Assembly (NCBI RefSeq): GCF_001005725.1
Contig: NZ_LBIC01000021.1
Span: 31,838 to 95,837, forward strand
Source of the DNA: Sphingobium chungbukense
Lineage (GTDB): Bacteria; Pseudomonadota; Alphaproteobacteria; Sphingomonadales; Sphingomonadaceae
DNA: 64,000 nucleotides
Direction of reading: 5' to 3'
Of this stretch, positions 24,856 to 33,911 are shown in pieces. The notes under the pieces were generated by a model that saw nothing but the letters and a program-made list of their open reading frames with translations, did no database searches and was not told the DNA's origin. The position numbers and the translations under genes were made by a program. Numbering within the stretch: the first letter of the stretch is position 1; every line of letters starts with the position of its first letter.

Positions 24856-25870
24856 TCCGGCGGACCCCCAGGCGATGGGGCCGCCCTTCGCCGTGTCGCT
24901 CGGTGATCCGGCGGGCATCGGCCCGGAAATCGTCGCCAAGAGCTGGGTGATGCGGGAGGCGCGTGGCCTGCCGCCCTTCTTCGCCGTGGGTGACGCCGCG
25001 TCGTTGCGTGCGGTCTGGCTCGGACCGGTCCAGACAGTCAGCACGCCGGAGGAGGCGGCCGATGTCTTCGACACCGCCCTCCCCTGCCTGCAAGTCGCGG
25101 ACGCGGGAGACATCATGCCCGGCACGCCCAGCATCGACGGCGCACGCACCGCCTTCCAGGCGCTGGAAGTCGCGGTCGGCCTTGCGCGCAGCGGATCGGC
25201 GGCGGGCATCGTCACCGCCCCCGTGGGCAAGGAACAGCTTTACGGCGTCGGCTTCACCCATCCGGGCCAGACAGAGTTCATCGCCGAACGCTGCGGCGTC
25301 GCGCCGCACAATGCGGTGATGATGCTGGCCGGGCCGTCGCTGAAGGTCGTGCCGATCACCATCCATATCCCGCTGGCCGATGTCCCCTCCGTCCTCACGA
25401 TCGACCTGATCCGCGCCCGCGCGATCACCACCGCCAAGGGGCTCCAGCGCAATTTCGGCATAGGCCGCCCGCGCCTCGTCGTCGCCGGTCTCAACCCCCA
25501 TGCCGGCGAAGGCGGTGCGCTGGGCCGGGAGGAGATCGACATCATCCGGCCCGCGGTGGAGTCACTTCAGGCCGAGGGCTATGACATTACCGGTCCCCTC
25601 GCCGCCGATACGCTGTTCCACATACGCGCCCGCGAAACCTATGACGCGGCGCTCTGCATGTATCACGACCAGGCGCTGATCCCGATCAAGACGCTGAATT
25701 TCGATGAGGGCGTCAACATCACCCTGGGCCTACCCATCGTGCGCACCTCGCCCGACCATGGCACGGCCTTTGGCATAGCGGGCCAGGACAGCGCCAATCC
25801 CGGCGCGATGATGGCGGCGATCAGGATGGCCGCCGAAGCCGCCCGCGCCCGCCTGACCCCCGGTTGCTGA
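24833..25870 (+). CDS. pdxA: 4-hydroxythreonine-4-phosphate dehydrogenase
   Basis: This 345-residue protein contains the family landmarks: FAVSLGDPAGIGPEIVAKSW at the N-terminus, FTHPGQTEFIAE, NPHAGEGGALGREE and MYHDQALIPIKTLNF, the last carrying His and Asp metal ligands, then RTSPDHGTAFGIAG. It oxidises 4-hydroxythreonine-4-phosphate in the synthesis of pyridoxal phosphate. The start lies within the last 23 bases of surA, indicating co-transcription and coupling, and rsmA follows after five bases. Confidence 0.95.
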   Translation: MPSSTITDPADPQAMGPPFAVSLGDPAGIGPEIVAKSWVMREARGLPPFFAVGDAASLRAVWLGPVQTVSTPEEAADVFDTALPCLQVADAGDIMPGTPSIDGARTAFQALEVAVGLARSGSAAGIVTAPVGKEQLYGVGFTHPGQTEFIAERCGVAPHNAVMMLAGPSLKVVPITIHIPLADVPSVLTIDLIRARAITTAKGLQRNFGIGRPRLVVAGLNPHAGEGGALGREEIDIIRPAVESLQAEGYDITGPLAADTLFHIRARETYDAALCMYHDQALIPIKTLNFDEGVNITLGLPIVRTSPDHGTAFGIAGQDSANPGAMMAAIRMAAEAARARLTPGC

Positions 25871-25875
25871 GGCCC

Positions 25876-26733
25876 ATGACTGCCGATACCCGCACCCAGC
25901 TCCCGCCGCCCAAGCTCCCACCACTGCGTGACGTCATCGCCGCTCATGGCTTGCAGGCGAGCAAGGCGCTCGGCCAGAATTTCCTGCTCGACGAACAGTT
26001 GCTGGACCGCATCGCCGCCATTCCCGGTTCGCTCAGGGATCAGCCCGCCTTCGAGGTCGGCCCTGGCCCCGGCGGCCTCACCCGCGCGGTCCTGCGCGCG
26101 GGCGCGAAGCTGGTCGCCGTCGAGCGCGACCAACGCTGCCTTCCTGCCCTCGCCGAACTGTCCGATGCCTTTCCGGGCCAGCTCCGCGTCCTTTCCGGCG
26201 ACGCCATGCAGGTCGACGCCCGCGCCGAAGCGGGTGACGGCGCGCATATCATCGCCAACCTGCCCTATAATGTCGGCACCGCCCTGCTGATCGGCTGGCT
26301 CTCGGCGGAATGGACCCCGCTCCCCTGGTGGTCGACGCTCACGCTGATGTTCCAGATGGAGGTGGCGGAGCGCATCGTAGCGAAACCGGGCGGCGACCAT
26401 TATGGCCGCCTGGCCGTGCTGTCCCAATGGCGCAGCGACGCCCGCATCGCGATGAAGGTCCACCGCAGCGCCTTCACCCCGCCGCCCAAGGTCATGTCGG
26501 CGGTCGTCCACATCACCCCCAAGCCCGCTCCCGAAGGCGTGCAACTCAAGCATCTGGAGCGCCTGACCGCCGCCGCCTTCGGCCAGCGCCGCAAGATGCT
26601 GCGCCAGAGCCTCAAGGGCCTTCCCGGCGCGCTCGAAGCGCTGGAAGCGATCGGCATCGACCCGCAGCGCCGCGCCGAAACCGTCAGCGTGGGAGAATTT
26701 GTCGAAGTCGCGCGTATAATGGGTAAATCCTGA
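25876..26733 (+). CDS. rsmA: 16S rRNA dimethyladenosine transferase
   Basis: This protein has 285 residues from the ATG at 25876. The family signatures are QASKALGQNFLLDEQLLDRI, the SAM-binding AFEVGPGPGGLTRAVL, VAVERDQR, and the catalytic motif NLPYNVGTALLIGW. A helical C-terminal domain (RRKMLRQSLKG) recognises the rRNA. It dimethylates two adjacent adenines near the 3' end of 16S rRNA (KsgA). It is the last core gene of the lptD operon, an order shared with many proteobacteria. Confidence 0.95.
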   Translation: MTADTRTQLPPPKLPPLRDVIAAHGLQASKALGQNFLLDEQLLDRIAAIPGSLRDQPAFEVGPGPGGLTRAVLRAGAKLVAVERDQRCLPALAELSDAFPGQLRVLSGDAMQVDARAEAGDGAHIIANLPYNVGTALLIGWLSAEWTPLPWWSTLTLMFQMEVAERIVAKPGGDHYGRLAVLSQWRSDARIAMKVHRSAFTPPPKVMSAVVHITPKPAPEGVQLKHLERLTAAAFGQRRKMLRQSLKGLPGALEALEAIGIDPQRRAETVSVGEFVEVARIMGKS

Positions 26734-26748
26734 ACCGATAGGGGTGTC

Positions 26749-27552
26749 ATGATCGCCAGAATCGCTCCGCTGACGCTCCTCGGCATTGCCCTTCTTCCAA
26801 CGGCTGTCCGGGCGCAATTGCGCGACCTCTGCCCGGAACGGCCCGGCCTCGATACACCGCCCTGCATCCTCGACAAGGGACATGTCCAGATCGAAATGGG
26901 GCTTGCAGACTGGACCCGCGACCGCGACGCCGCCCAGTCCACCACAACCCTTTCACTGGGCGATACCGAATGGCGCTACGGGCTGGACGGCAACACCGAG
27001 CTGCGCGCGAACTGGACCGCTTTCATCCGGCAAAGCGAGCATGACCGGATCAGTGGCGACCGCAACCATGCCTCAGGCACCGGAGATTTGAGCGTCGGCG
27101 TCAAGCATGCGCTATTCCATCCCGACGGAAGCGGCTTCTCGCTGGCGATCGCCCCGGGCATCACGCTGCCGACGGGCAGCCACGACGTCAGTGACGGCAC
27201 ATGGAGCGCTTCCCTGCTGATCCCGGCCAGCTATGCGCTGACAGAGGACATCAGCCTCATCGCCACGCCCGAAATCGACGCGGCCCCCGACGGGGACGGC
27301 CATGGCCGTCATCTCGCTTATGGCAGCGCGGCCGGTCTGTCCGTCGACCTCGACAAACAGGTCAATGTCTCTGTGGAAATGCAGGCCATCCACGATCGCG
27401 ATCCCGCCGGCCCATCGACCCAGGCACTGACGTCCCTCTCGCTATCGTTCCAGCCGGGCGCGTCATGGATGCTCGACGCAGGCGCCAATTTCGGCCTCAA
27501 TCATGCCAGCCCCGACGCGGAAGCCTATATCGGCGTATCACGCCGCTTTTAG
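26749..27552 (+). CDS. Secreted beta-barrel-like protein (Phenol MetA degradation/transporter type)
   Basis: This 267-residue protein has a signal peptide (MIARIAPLTLLGIALLPTAV, cleavage near VRA-Q). The mature part consists of alternating beta strands: TTTLSLGDTEWRYGLDGNTE, TGDLSVGVKHALFH, LAIAPGITLPTGSHDV, and it ends in an aromatic strand YIGVSRRF with a terminal Phe, typical of outer-membrane barrels. It resembles the family annotated as MetA-pathway of phenol degradation or generic transporter. It follows rsmA after 15 bases and may be co-transcribed. The substrate is unknown. Confidence 0.75.
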   Translation: MIARIAPLTLLGIALLPTAVRAQLRDLCPERPGLDTPPCILDKGHVQIEMGLADWTRDRDAAQSTTTLSLGDTEWRYGLDGNTELRANWTAFIRQSEHDRISGDRNHASGTGDLSVGVKHALFHPDGSGFSLAIAPGITLPTGSHDVSDGTWSASLLIPASYALTEDISLIATPEIDAAPDGDGHGRHLAYGSAAGLSVDLDKQVNVSVEMQAIHDRDPAGPSTQALTSLSLSFQPGASWMLDAGANFGLNHASPDAEAYIGVSRRF

Positions 27553-27620
27553 GACAACAGATAGCAGGCGAAGTTGTTTGGAAAGGCAGGAGGAAGCCCA
27601 CGCCTTTCCCATCCGCTGCA

Positions 27621-28139
27621 TCACGGCGTTTCCGTGGCCTGCGCCTTGGGGGCGGGAACAACATCCTTAGCGCTCAGGACCGTAGCAGGCGGCCCCTTCT
27701 CGATCGCCGCAGCCAATTGTCCGACGGCCGCGCAACCCTGTTTGCACAGCCTCTGTGCCTGGGCGAGATTTTCCTTCGCCTTGGCGATGGCGCCCTTCTC
27801 GACCATGGCTTCACCCTGGCCCACCAGCGCGGCGACATCGTTGGGTTCCAGCAGCAACGCCTCGCGGTAGAGACGGATCGCCTTGCCCTGCAAACCCTGC
27901 GCCCGTGCGACCTGCGCCAACTCGATATAGGCGATGCGATTGCGCGGATCGACGGCCAGCGCGCTTTCCAGCGCATCGGTCGCGCCCTGATAATTGCCCA
28001 CCTTGCGCGCGGCCTCACCCGCCTTCTGCCATTCGACCGACAGCGGTGAAATCTGCGAATCCGGCCGCTGCGACAGACCCGCGCTGGAAACGGTGGTCAG
28101 CAGGACAGCGAGAGCAATCGAAGCAGGGGTAAAGCGCAT
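27621..28139 (-). CDS. Secreted TPR-repeat protein
   Basis: This protein has 172 residues. The ATG at 28139 has GGAG six bases upstream and gives a signal peptide (MRFTPASIALAVLLTTVSSA); the longer frame from 28223 is rejected. Residues about 45-130 contain two to three tetratricopeptide repeats (AGEAARKVGNYQGATDALES, AYIELAQVARAQGLQGKAIR, LYREALLLEPNDVAAL). A Cys pair (LCKQGC) precedes a Pro/Ala-rich tail. It is a periplasmic protein-interaction module. It lies downstream of the rsmB-like gene on the same strand. Confidence 0.8.
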   Translation of the reverse strand: MRFTPASIALAVLLTTVSSAGLSQRPDSQISPLSVEWQKAGEAARKVGNYQGATDALESALAVDPRNRIAYIELAQVARAQGLQGKAIRLYREALLLEPNDVAALVGQGEAMVEKGAIAKAKENLAQAQRLCKQGCAAVGQLAAAIEKGPPATVLSAKDVVPAPKAQATETP

Positions 28140-28219
28140 GCACAACTCCAGCCATGTTTCAGGCGTTGATTCCAGCCCGGAAGTGTCGCGATTTTGCGCC
28201 CGCTTGTCCATGACCTCTT

Positions 28220-29395
28220 TCACGGCATTCGTCGCAACCGGGCGAAATAGAAACCGTCGGTGCCATCATGCCCCGGCGTCAGCAGCCTTCCGTCGCCATG
28301 GGACCGCCCGAGGACGGCCGTCAGCGGTTCGACGGTCCATCCGTCATGCCGGTTCAGAAATGCCCGCACCTGATCCCGCCCCTCCCGGTCCGTCAGCGCG
28401 CAGGTAGCATAGACCAATGCGCCACCCGGTGCCAGCAAGGGCGCGGCAAAATCCAGAATCCGCGCCTGCTCCGCCGCCAACCGGTCGAGCCGTGCGGGCG
28501 TCAGCCGCCAGCGCGCCTCCGGGTTGCGTCGCCAGGTCCCCGTACCCGAACAGGGCGCATCGACCAGCACGACATCCGCCCGCCCATGAAGGCTTGCCAG
28601 CGCGCCCGCCTCATGGCCCTGATCGAGCAGCAGCGTTTCGATGAAGGTTGCCCCTGCCCGCTCGGCGCGGGGGCCGAGCCGGGCCAGACGCGAACGGATG
28701 GTGTCGGCCGCAATCAGCGTGCCCTTGCCCGCCATCGTGCTTGCCAGCGCCAATGTCTTGCCGCCCGCCCCAGCGCACAGATCGATCACGGTCATGCCCG
28801 GCCGGACCGCGCAGGCCGCCGAGATGAGCTGGCTTCCCGCGTCCTGCACTTCGACCAGCCCCTGTTTCCAGGGGTCGCTCTGCTCGACCGGCGCACCTTC
28901 GGGCAGACGCAGCGCATCGGGCAATCCCGCAAGTTCCACCGCATCGGGAAAGCAGGGCGCGACCCCGGCTGGCGTGGCCTTGAGCCGGTTGACGCGCAGA
29001 TCGACCGGCGCCCGGCCGAGAAGCGCATTCCGCTCCACCGGCGCGGCCAGCAACGGTTCGATCCAGGCCGGCACGATACCCGGCGGGGCTCCCGTCTCCG
29101 CGATCGCGATCGGCGCAGGCGCATGGGTGGACCCATCGAACAAGGCAGCCAGTTCGGGCCGTTCGCTCGCCAGCCCCACCATGGCCGCGCGTCCGTCGAC
29201 GGGCCGCTCCGCCACCCGGCGCACCGCGTCATAGACATGGTCGCGCACCGCCCGCCGGTCGCGCGACCCGGCATAGCGGCGTTCCTTGAAATAGCGGGCG
29301 ATCAGTGTATCCGCCGCCGGTCCGCCGTCCCGCGCGGAGGCGATGATGGCGTCCAGCAAATCGATCGCGGCCTGCACCCGCGCGGAAGGCGTCAT
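28220..29395 (-). CDS. rsmB: RsmB/RsmF-family RNA m5C methyltransferase
   Basis: This 391-residue protein has an N-terminal NusB-like helical region (1-130), then the methyltransferase core: VIDLCAGAGGKTLALAST (SAM motif I), the motif IV Pro-Cys box VDAPCSGTGTWRRNPE and the motif VI box VYATCALTDREG, whose Cys is the catalytic nucleophile. The family methylates C5 of cytosine in 16S rRNA (C967 for RsmB). Assignment to RsmB rather than another m5C enzyme is by domain order and is moderately sure. It is followed by guaB upstream on the same strand with a 72-base gap. Confidence 0.88.
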   Translation of the reverse strand: MTPSARVQAAIDLLDAIIASARDGGPAADTLIARYFKERRYAGSRDRRAVRDHVYDAVRRVAERPVDGRAAMVGLASERPELAALFDGSTHAPAPIAIAETGAPPGIVPAWIEPLLAAPVERNALLGRAPVDLRVNRLKATPAGVAPCFPDAVELAGLPDALRLPEGAPVEQSDPWKQGLVEVQDAGSQLISAACAVRPGMTVIDLCAGAGGKTLALASTMAGKGTLIAADTIRSRLARLGPRAERAGATFIETLLLDQGHEAGALASLHGRADVVLVDAPCSGTGTWRRNPEARWRLTPARLDRLAAEQARILDFAAPLLAPGGALVYATCALTDREGRDQVRAFLNRHDGWTVEPLTAVLGRSHGDGRLLTPGHDGTDGFYFARLRRMP

Positions 29396-29467
29396 ATGAC
29401 GGCAGCCCGGTTTTGCCGCAGCAGCATATGGTACGAAAAACCGGTATCCACCGTCGCGCGCAAGGCT

Positions 29468-30925
29468 TCAGCGCGTCGGATAATTGGGCGCCTCGCGGGT
29501 GATCGTGACGTCATGCACATGGCTTTCCGACAGACCCGCATTGGTGATCTGGACGAACCGGGCGCGTTCCTGGAGGTCCTTGATCGTGCGGCTGCCGGTA
29601 TAGCCCATGGCCGCCTTCACGCCGCCGACCAACTGGTGGATGACGTCCTTGGCAGGACCCTTGAACGGGACCTGGCCCTCAATGCCTTCGGGGACCAGCT
29701 TCATCTGGTCCTTGATGTCCGCCTGGAAATAGCGGTCCGCAGAACCCCGCGCCATGGCGCCGACGCTGCCCATGCCGCGATAGCTCTTATAGGCGCGGCC
29801 CTGATAGAGGAAGGTTTCGCCCGGCGCTTCCGCCGTGCCCGCCAGCAGCGATCCGACCATGACGCAACCAGCACCCGCCGCCAGCGCCTTGGCGACGTCG
29901 CCCGAAGTGCGCAGGCCGCCGTCCGCGATCACCGGCACCCCCTGCTTGGCGGCTTCTTCCGCCGAATCCATGACGGCAGTGAGCTGCGGCACGCCGACGC
30001 CCGCGACGACGCGGGTGGTGCAGATCGATCCCGGCCCGATGCCGACCTTCACGCAGTCCGCGCCCGCGCCGATCAGCGCCTTGGTCGCTTCGGCAGTGGC
30101 GACGTTGCCGGCGACCACCTGGACATGGTTGGACAGCTTCTTCACCGCCTCGACCGCGACGGCCACCTGCTTGCTGTGGCCATGGGCGGTGTCGATGACG
30201 ATCAGGTCGCATTCCGCGTCGATCAGTGCCTTGCTGCGCTCCAGCCCCTTGTCGCCGACGGTCGACGCGGCGGCGACACGCAGGCGGCCCGAGGCATCCT
30301 TGGTCGCCTGCGGATAGGTGACGGCCTTTTCGATGTCCTTGACGGTGATCAGGCCGACGCAATGATAATGGTCGTCCACCACCAGCAGCTTTTCGATCCG
30401 GCGCTGGTGCAGCAGCCGCATCGCCTCGTCCTGGCCCACGCCCGCCTTCACGGTGGCGAGATTGTCATGCGTCATCAGCTCGCTGACCGGCTGGGTGGGG
30501 TTTTCGGCAAAGCGCACGTCCCGGTTGGTGACGATGCCGACCAGCTTGCCCGACGCCTCGACCACCGGAATGCCGCTGATCTTGTGGCGCGCCATCAGCA
30601 TCTGGGCATCGGCCAGCGTCGCATTGGGGGTGATGGTGATGGGATTGACCACCATGCCGCTTTCGAAACGCTTGACCGCGCGCACCGCATCGGCCTGCTC
30701 CTCGACCGACAGGTTGCGGTGGAGCACGCCGATCCCGCCCAGTTGCGCCATGACAATCGCCATGTCGGCTTCCGTCACCGTGTCCATGGCGGAGGAGAGG
30801 ATCGGGATGTTGAGCTTGATCTCGCGGGTCACATGGGTGCTGGTGTCCGCCTGGCTGGGCAACACATCGGATTCGGCGGGCTGCAACAGCACGTCGTCGA
30901 AGGTGAGGCCGAGGCGGATATCCAT
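29468..30925 (-). CDS. guaB: IMP dehydrogenase
   Basis: This 485-residue protein has the IMPDH barrel interrupted by two CBS domains (about 93-205). Visible elements are LTFDDVLLQPAESDVLP, SSAMDTVTEADMAI, the catalytic loop GPGSICTTR with Cys302, DGGLRTSGDVAKALAAGA and the YRGMGSVGAM phosphate-binding flap region. It converts IMP to XMP, the first step to GMP, with NAD. The CBS domains bind adenine or guanine nucleotides for regulation. It lies upstream of rsmB on the minus strand and is probably transcribed from its own promoter. Confidence 0.96.
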   Translation of the reverse strand: MDIRLGLTFDDVLLQPAESDVLPSQADTSTHVTREIKLNIPILSSAMDTVTEADMAIVMAQLGGIGVLHRNLSVEEQADAVRAVKRFESGMVVNPITITPNATLADAQMLMARHKISGIPVVEASGKLVGIVTNRDVRFAENPTQPVSELMTHDNLATVKAGVGQDEAMRLLHQRRIEKLLVVDDHYHCVGLITVKDIEKAVTYPQATKDASGRLRVAAASTVGDKGLERSKALIDAECDLIVIDTAHGHSKQVAVAVEAVKKLSNHVQVVAGNVATAEATKALIGAGADCVKVGIGPGSICTTRVVAGVGVPQLTAVMDSAEEAAKQGVPVIADGGLRTSGDVAKALAAGAGCVMVGSLLAGTAEAPGETFLYQGRAYKSYRGMGSVGAMARGSADRYFQADIKDQMKLVPEGIEGQVPFKGPAKDVIHQLVGGVKAAMGYTGSRTIKDLQERARFVQITNAGLSESHVHDVTITREAPNYPTR

Positions 30926-31100
30926 GTGAAAGCCACTTTCTGCTGCGCGGGCCGGGGGCAGGCCGCTGGGGATTCGTGGCGGCCCATGTAACCATTAAGC
31001 AGGAAAACGACCAGACCCCTTGGGGTATTTTATTGCGCGATGCGTCGGATCTGCCCGGCAGCACAGGATGAGGCGTCCGTCACCGGCCGACCTTTCCGCT

Positions 31101-31448
31101 TCAACCGTCGCTCTCGCTTGCCAGTCGATCCAGCCAGAGCTGCGCCTGTTTGGGTTCGCCGACGGCATGCGCGCTGACCGGACCGCGTGCCGCGAGAAAT
31201 TGCTGCTGCAACGCGAACGGCTCCATCATCAACTGTTCGCGCAGATCATCGATCGCTTCGCCGATTTCCGCCAGATGGGCGATGACGGGCGCGGTCGCCG
31301 CGCGGGCCGCACGATCGCCATTATGATCGAAAAGACCCCATTTACCCGAAGCCGTGACCCGCAACGCCTCCAGCAGCGCGGCGCGATAGTCGGCCTCCAG
31401 TTCCAGACGGCGGACATCCATGCGTTCAAGTCGGTCAGCTTTGGCCAT
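31101..31448 (-). CDS. Conserved hypothetical protein
   Basis: This 115-residue protein is helical and charged, with ADRLERMDVRRLELEADYRA, ALRVTASGKWGLFDHNGDRA and LAEIGEAIDDLREQL. The segment GKWGLFDHN is typical of a small sphingomonad family of unknown function. No signal peptide, metal site or catalytic motif is visible. It lies alone between guaB and ftsH on the same strand, with GGGGCGGAGC before the ATG. Confidence 0.65.
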   Translation of the reverse strand: MAKADRLERMDVRRLELEADYRAALLEALRVTASGKWGLFDHNGDRAARAATAPVIAHLAEIGEAIDDLREQLMMEPFALQQQFLAARGPVSAHAVGEPKQAQLWLDRLASESDG

Positions 31449-31510
31449 GCTCCGCCCCTATCGCAGCAAGGCTGCCGTCGCAATCGTGCCTCTCACGCAC
31501 CCGATAGACG

Positions 31511-31544
31511 AAGAAGGGCGCCACCTCCCGGCAGCGCCCCTTTT
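31511..31544 (-). terminator. Terminator after ftsH
   Basis: On the minus strand, 20-50 bases after the ftsH stop, GGGGCGC (31540-31534) pairs with GCGCCC (31521-31516) and is followed by TTCTTC. The preceding A-run completes a terminator-like hairpin, with a short T-run. Confidence 0.55.
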
Positions 31545-31563
31545 CCCTGTCAACCCGAATATA

Positions 31564-33513
31564 TCAGGCCCCGGCGGGCGTCGGATCACCGAACGGCCCC
31601 TGGCGCCGCCGCGTCTTCGGGATGGAAGACCCCGCCGCCGGAATCACCGAAGGCTTGATCGTCGTACCGTCGTCGCGGGTGATCTCACCCTTGTCGAGCA
31701 GCGTCTTGATCTCCTCGCCACTCAGCGTCTCATATTCCAGCATCGCATTGGCGAGCAGGTGCAGCTGATCCTCATGACCCTTCAGCACTTCCTGCGCCCT
31801 TGCATAGCCCTGCTCGACCAAGCCACGGATTTCCTTGTCGATCAGCTTCGCCGTCTCGTCCGACATATGGACGCGCTGGCTCTGCGAATAACCGAGGAAG
31901 GTCTCACCCTGCTGCTCTTCATATTGCAGCGGGCCCAGCTTGTCCGACATGCCCCATTGGGTGACCATGTCGCGCGCCAGCTTGGTGGCGTACTGGATAT
32001 CGCCCGACGCACCCGACGACACCTTGTCGTAACCGAAGATGATCTCCTCGGCAACGCGGCCGCCCATGGCGACGGCCATGTTCGCGTGCATCTTGTCGCG
32101 GTGATAGCTGTAGCTGTCCCGCTCCGGCAGGCGCATCACCATGCCCAGCGCACGGCCGCGCGGGATGATCGTCGCCTTGTGGATCGGGTCGGACGCCGGT
32201 TCATGAACCGCGACGATGGCATGACCCGCCTCATGATAGGCGGTCATCTTCTTCTCATCGTCGGTCATGACCATGGAGCGGCGCTCGCTGCCCATCATGA
32301 CCTTGTCCTTGGCCGCCTCGAACTCGTCCATGGCGACCAGACGCTTGCCACGACGGGCCGCCATCAGCGCCGCTTCGTTGACTAGGTTCGCCAGATCAGC
32401 ACCCGAGAAGCCCGGCGTGCCGCGCGCAATGGTGCGCGGATTGACGTCGGGCGCCAACGGCACCTTCTTCATATGGACGGCCAGAATCTTCTCGCGGCCC
32501 TCGATGTCGGGGCGCGGCACCACGACCTGGCGGTCGAAACGGCCCGGACGCAGCAGCGCGGGGTCCAGCACGTCGGGGCGGTTGGTCGCCGCGACGATGA
32601 TGATGCCTTCATTCGCCTCGAAACCATCCATCTCGACCAGCAGCTGGTTCAGCGTCTGCTCGCGCTCGTCATTGCCATTGCCCAGGCCCGCGCCGCGATG
32701 GCGGCCGACCGCGTCGATTTCGTCGATGAAGACGATGCAGGGCGCATTCTTCTTCGCCTGCTCGAACATGTCGCGCACACGGGACGCACCGACGCCGACG
32801 AACATCTCGACGAAATCCGAACCCGAAATGGTGAAGAAGGGCACGCCCGCCTCGCCCGCAATCGCGCGGGCCAGCAGCGTCTTGCCCGTACCGGGCGAAC
32901 CGACCAGCAGCGCGCCCTTGGGAATCTTGCCCCCCAGCCGCGCGAATTTGCTCGGGTCCTTCAGGAATTCGACGATTTCCTGCAATTCCTCGCGTGCTTC
33001 GTCGATGCCTGCAACGTCATCGAACGTCACCTTGCCATGTTTTTCGGTCAGCAGCTTGGCCTTGGACTTGCCGAAGCCCATGGCGCCGCCCGCGCCGCCG
33101 CCCTTCTGCATCTGGCGCAGCACGAAGAAGGCGATGCCCAAAATCAGCAGGAACGGCAGCGACTGGTAGATCAGGATCATCCAGAAGCTGGGCTGCTCCT
33201 CCGCCTGGCCGGAATATTTGACATTATAGTCGTCCAGCAGGCCGGTGAGGCCCGGATCGTTCACCGGAACCGTGCTGAATTTCTGCCCACTCGACAGCGT
33301 GCCGGTGATGCGGTCGGTGGCGACGGCGACGTCCTTGACCTGTCCTTCCTGCACCTTGGCGCGGAATTCGGAATAGGCGATGCCGGTCCCGGCGCTCGAC
33401 GCCGTGCGGCTGTCGAACATCGACACGAACAGCAGAAGGGCGACAATCACCCCTGCCCAAATCATCGCGCTCTTGATCCAGGGATTACCCTGCGGGTCCT
33501 TCTCGTCGTTCAT
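31564..33513 (-). CDS. ftsH: ATP-dependent zinc metalloprotease FtsH
   Basis: This 649-residue protein has two N-terminal membrane spans (about 11-31 and 105-130) flanking a periplasmic domain, then an AAA+ domain with Walker A GSPGTGKT, Walker B IVFIDEIDAVGRHRG and the second-region-of-homology arginines (RPGRFDRQVVV). The protease domain has the zinc motif HEAGH and a downstream Asp ligand. It degrades membrane and short-lived cytoplasmic proteins as a hexamer. The tilS gene upstream on the same strand gives the conserved tilS-ftsH order, here separated by a small membrane-protein gene. Confidence 0.96.
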   Translation of the reverse strand: MNDEKDPQGNPWIKSAMIWAGVIVALLLFVSMFDSRTASSAGTGIAYSEFRAKVQEGQVKDVAVATDRITGTLSSGQKFSTVPVNDPGLTGLLDDYNVKYSGQAEEQPSFWMILIYQSLPFLLILGIAFFVLRQMQKGGGAGGAMGFGKSKAKLLTEKHGKVTFDDVAGIDEAREELQEIVEFLKDPSKFARLGGKIPKGALLVGSPGTGKTLLARAIAGEAGVPFFTISGSDFVEMFVGVGASRVRDMFEQAKKNAPCIVFIDEIDAVGRHRGAGLGNGNDEREQTLNQLLVEMDGFEANEGIIIVAATNRPDVLDPALLRPGRFDRQVVVPRPDIEGREKILAVHMKKVPLAPDVNPRTIARGTPGFSGADLANLVNEAALMAARRGKRLVAMDEFEAAKDKVMMGSERRSMVMTDDEKKMTAYHEAGHAIVAVHEPASDPIHKATIIPRGRALGMVMRLPERDSYSYHRDKMHANMAVAMGGRVAEEIIFGYDKVSSGASGDIQYATKLARDMVTQWGMSDKLGPLQYEEQQGETFLGYSQSQRVHMSDETAKLIDKEIRGLVEQGYARAQEVLKGHEDQLHLLANAMLEYETLSGEEIKTLLDKGEITRDDGTTIKPSVIPAAGSSIPKTRRRQGPFGDPTPAGA

Positions 33514-33588
33514 TCACCACTCTCTTTCACCCGGCAAGATAGGATGCCGCGGCAAAATCGCAAGCATGTGTCGCCCGCAGGCCGGCCG

Positions 33589-33813
33589 TTACCCGCCGAC
33601 AAATTGCGACAGGGCAATATAGGCCAGGATCACCGCGATCCCCGCGGAAAGGCCGCACAGCAGATAGCCCGTGCAAAGCAACATCGGCGGATGCGGCAGT
33701 GCCAGCCGCCGGTTACGCTGCGCCGCCGAAAGGATGACACTGGCCAGCAGACCATAAGTCAGTGCCGCGAATTCCACCATGAATCGAAAATTCCCACGCT
33801 CTTGCATCTTCAT
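33589..33813 (-). CDS. Small membrane protein between tilS and ftsH
   Basis: This frame of 74 residues has two hydrophobic segments (FAALTYGLLASVILSAA and LLCGLSAGIAVILAYIAL) separated by a basic loop (AQRNRRLALPHPP), so it is a two-span inner-membrane protein. The start is uncertain: the ATG at 33813 has no clear ribosome site, and an in-frame ATG at 33780 gives a compact protein starting MVEFAALTYG. It is in line with tilS and ftsH, but the function is unknown. Confidence 0.6.
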   Translation of the reverse strand: MKMQERGNFRFMVEFAALTYGLLASVILSAAQRNRRLALPHPPMLLCTGYLLCGLSAGIAVILAYIALSQFVGG

Positions 33814-33911
33814 TAACCAGCATAGGCGTTAAGGAAAGGTCATTGCGCCCTATCAATTCGACGGATTGTGGGAGTCGCGCGGTGGCCCGTGGAACTTTTC
33901 CGTAACGACCG

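Noticed and set aside
28268..30991. A 907-codon open frame on the plus strand, opposite rsmB and guaB
   Set aside because: It is antisense to two well-conserved genes and its sequence is rich in Arg, His and Gln without any domain. Long antisense frames are expected where codons end mostly in G or C.
31010..31030. ACCCCTTGGGGT palindrome near the guaB promoter as a terminator
   Set aside because: The loop would be too small and there is no gene ending into it; it may be chance or a binding site.
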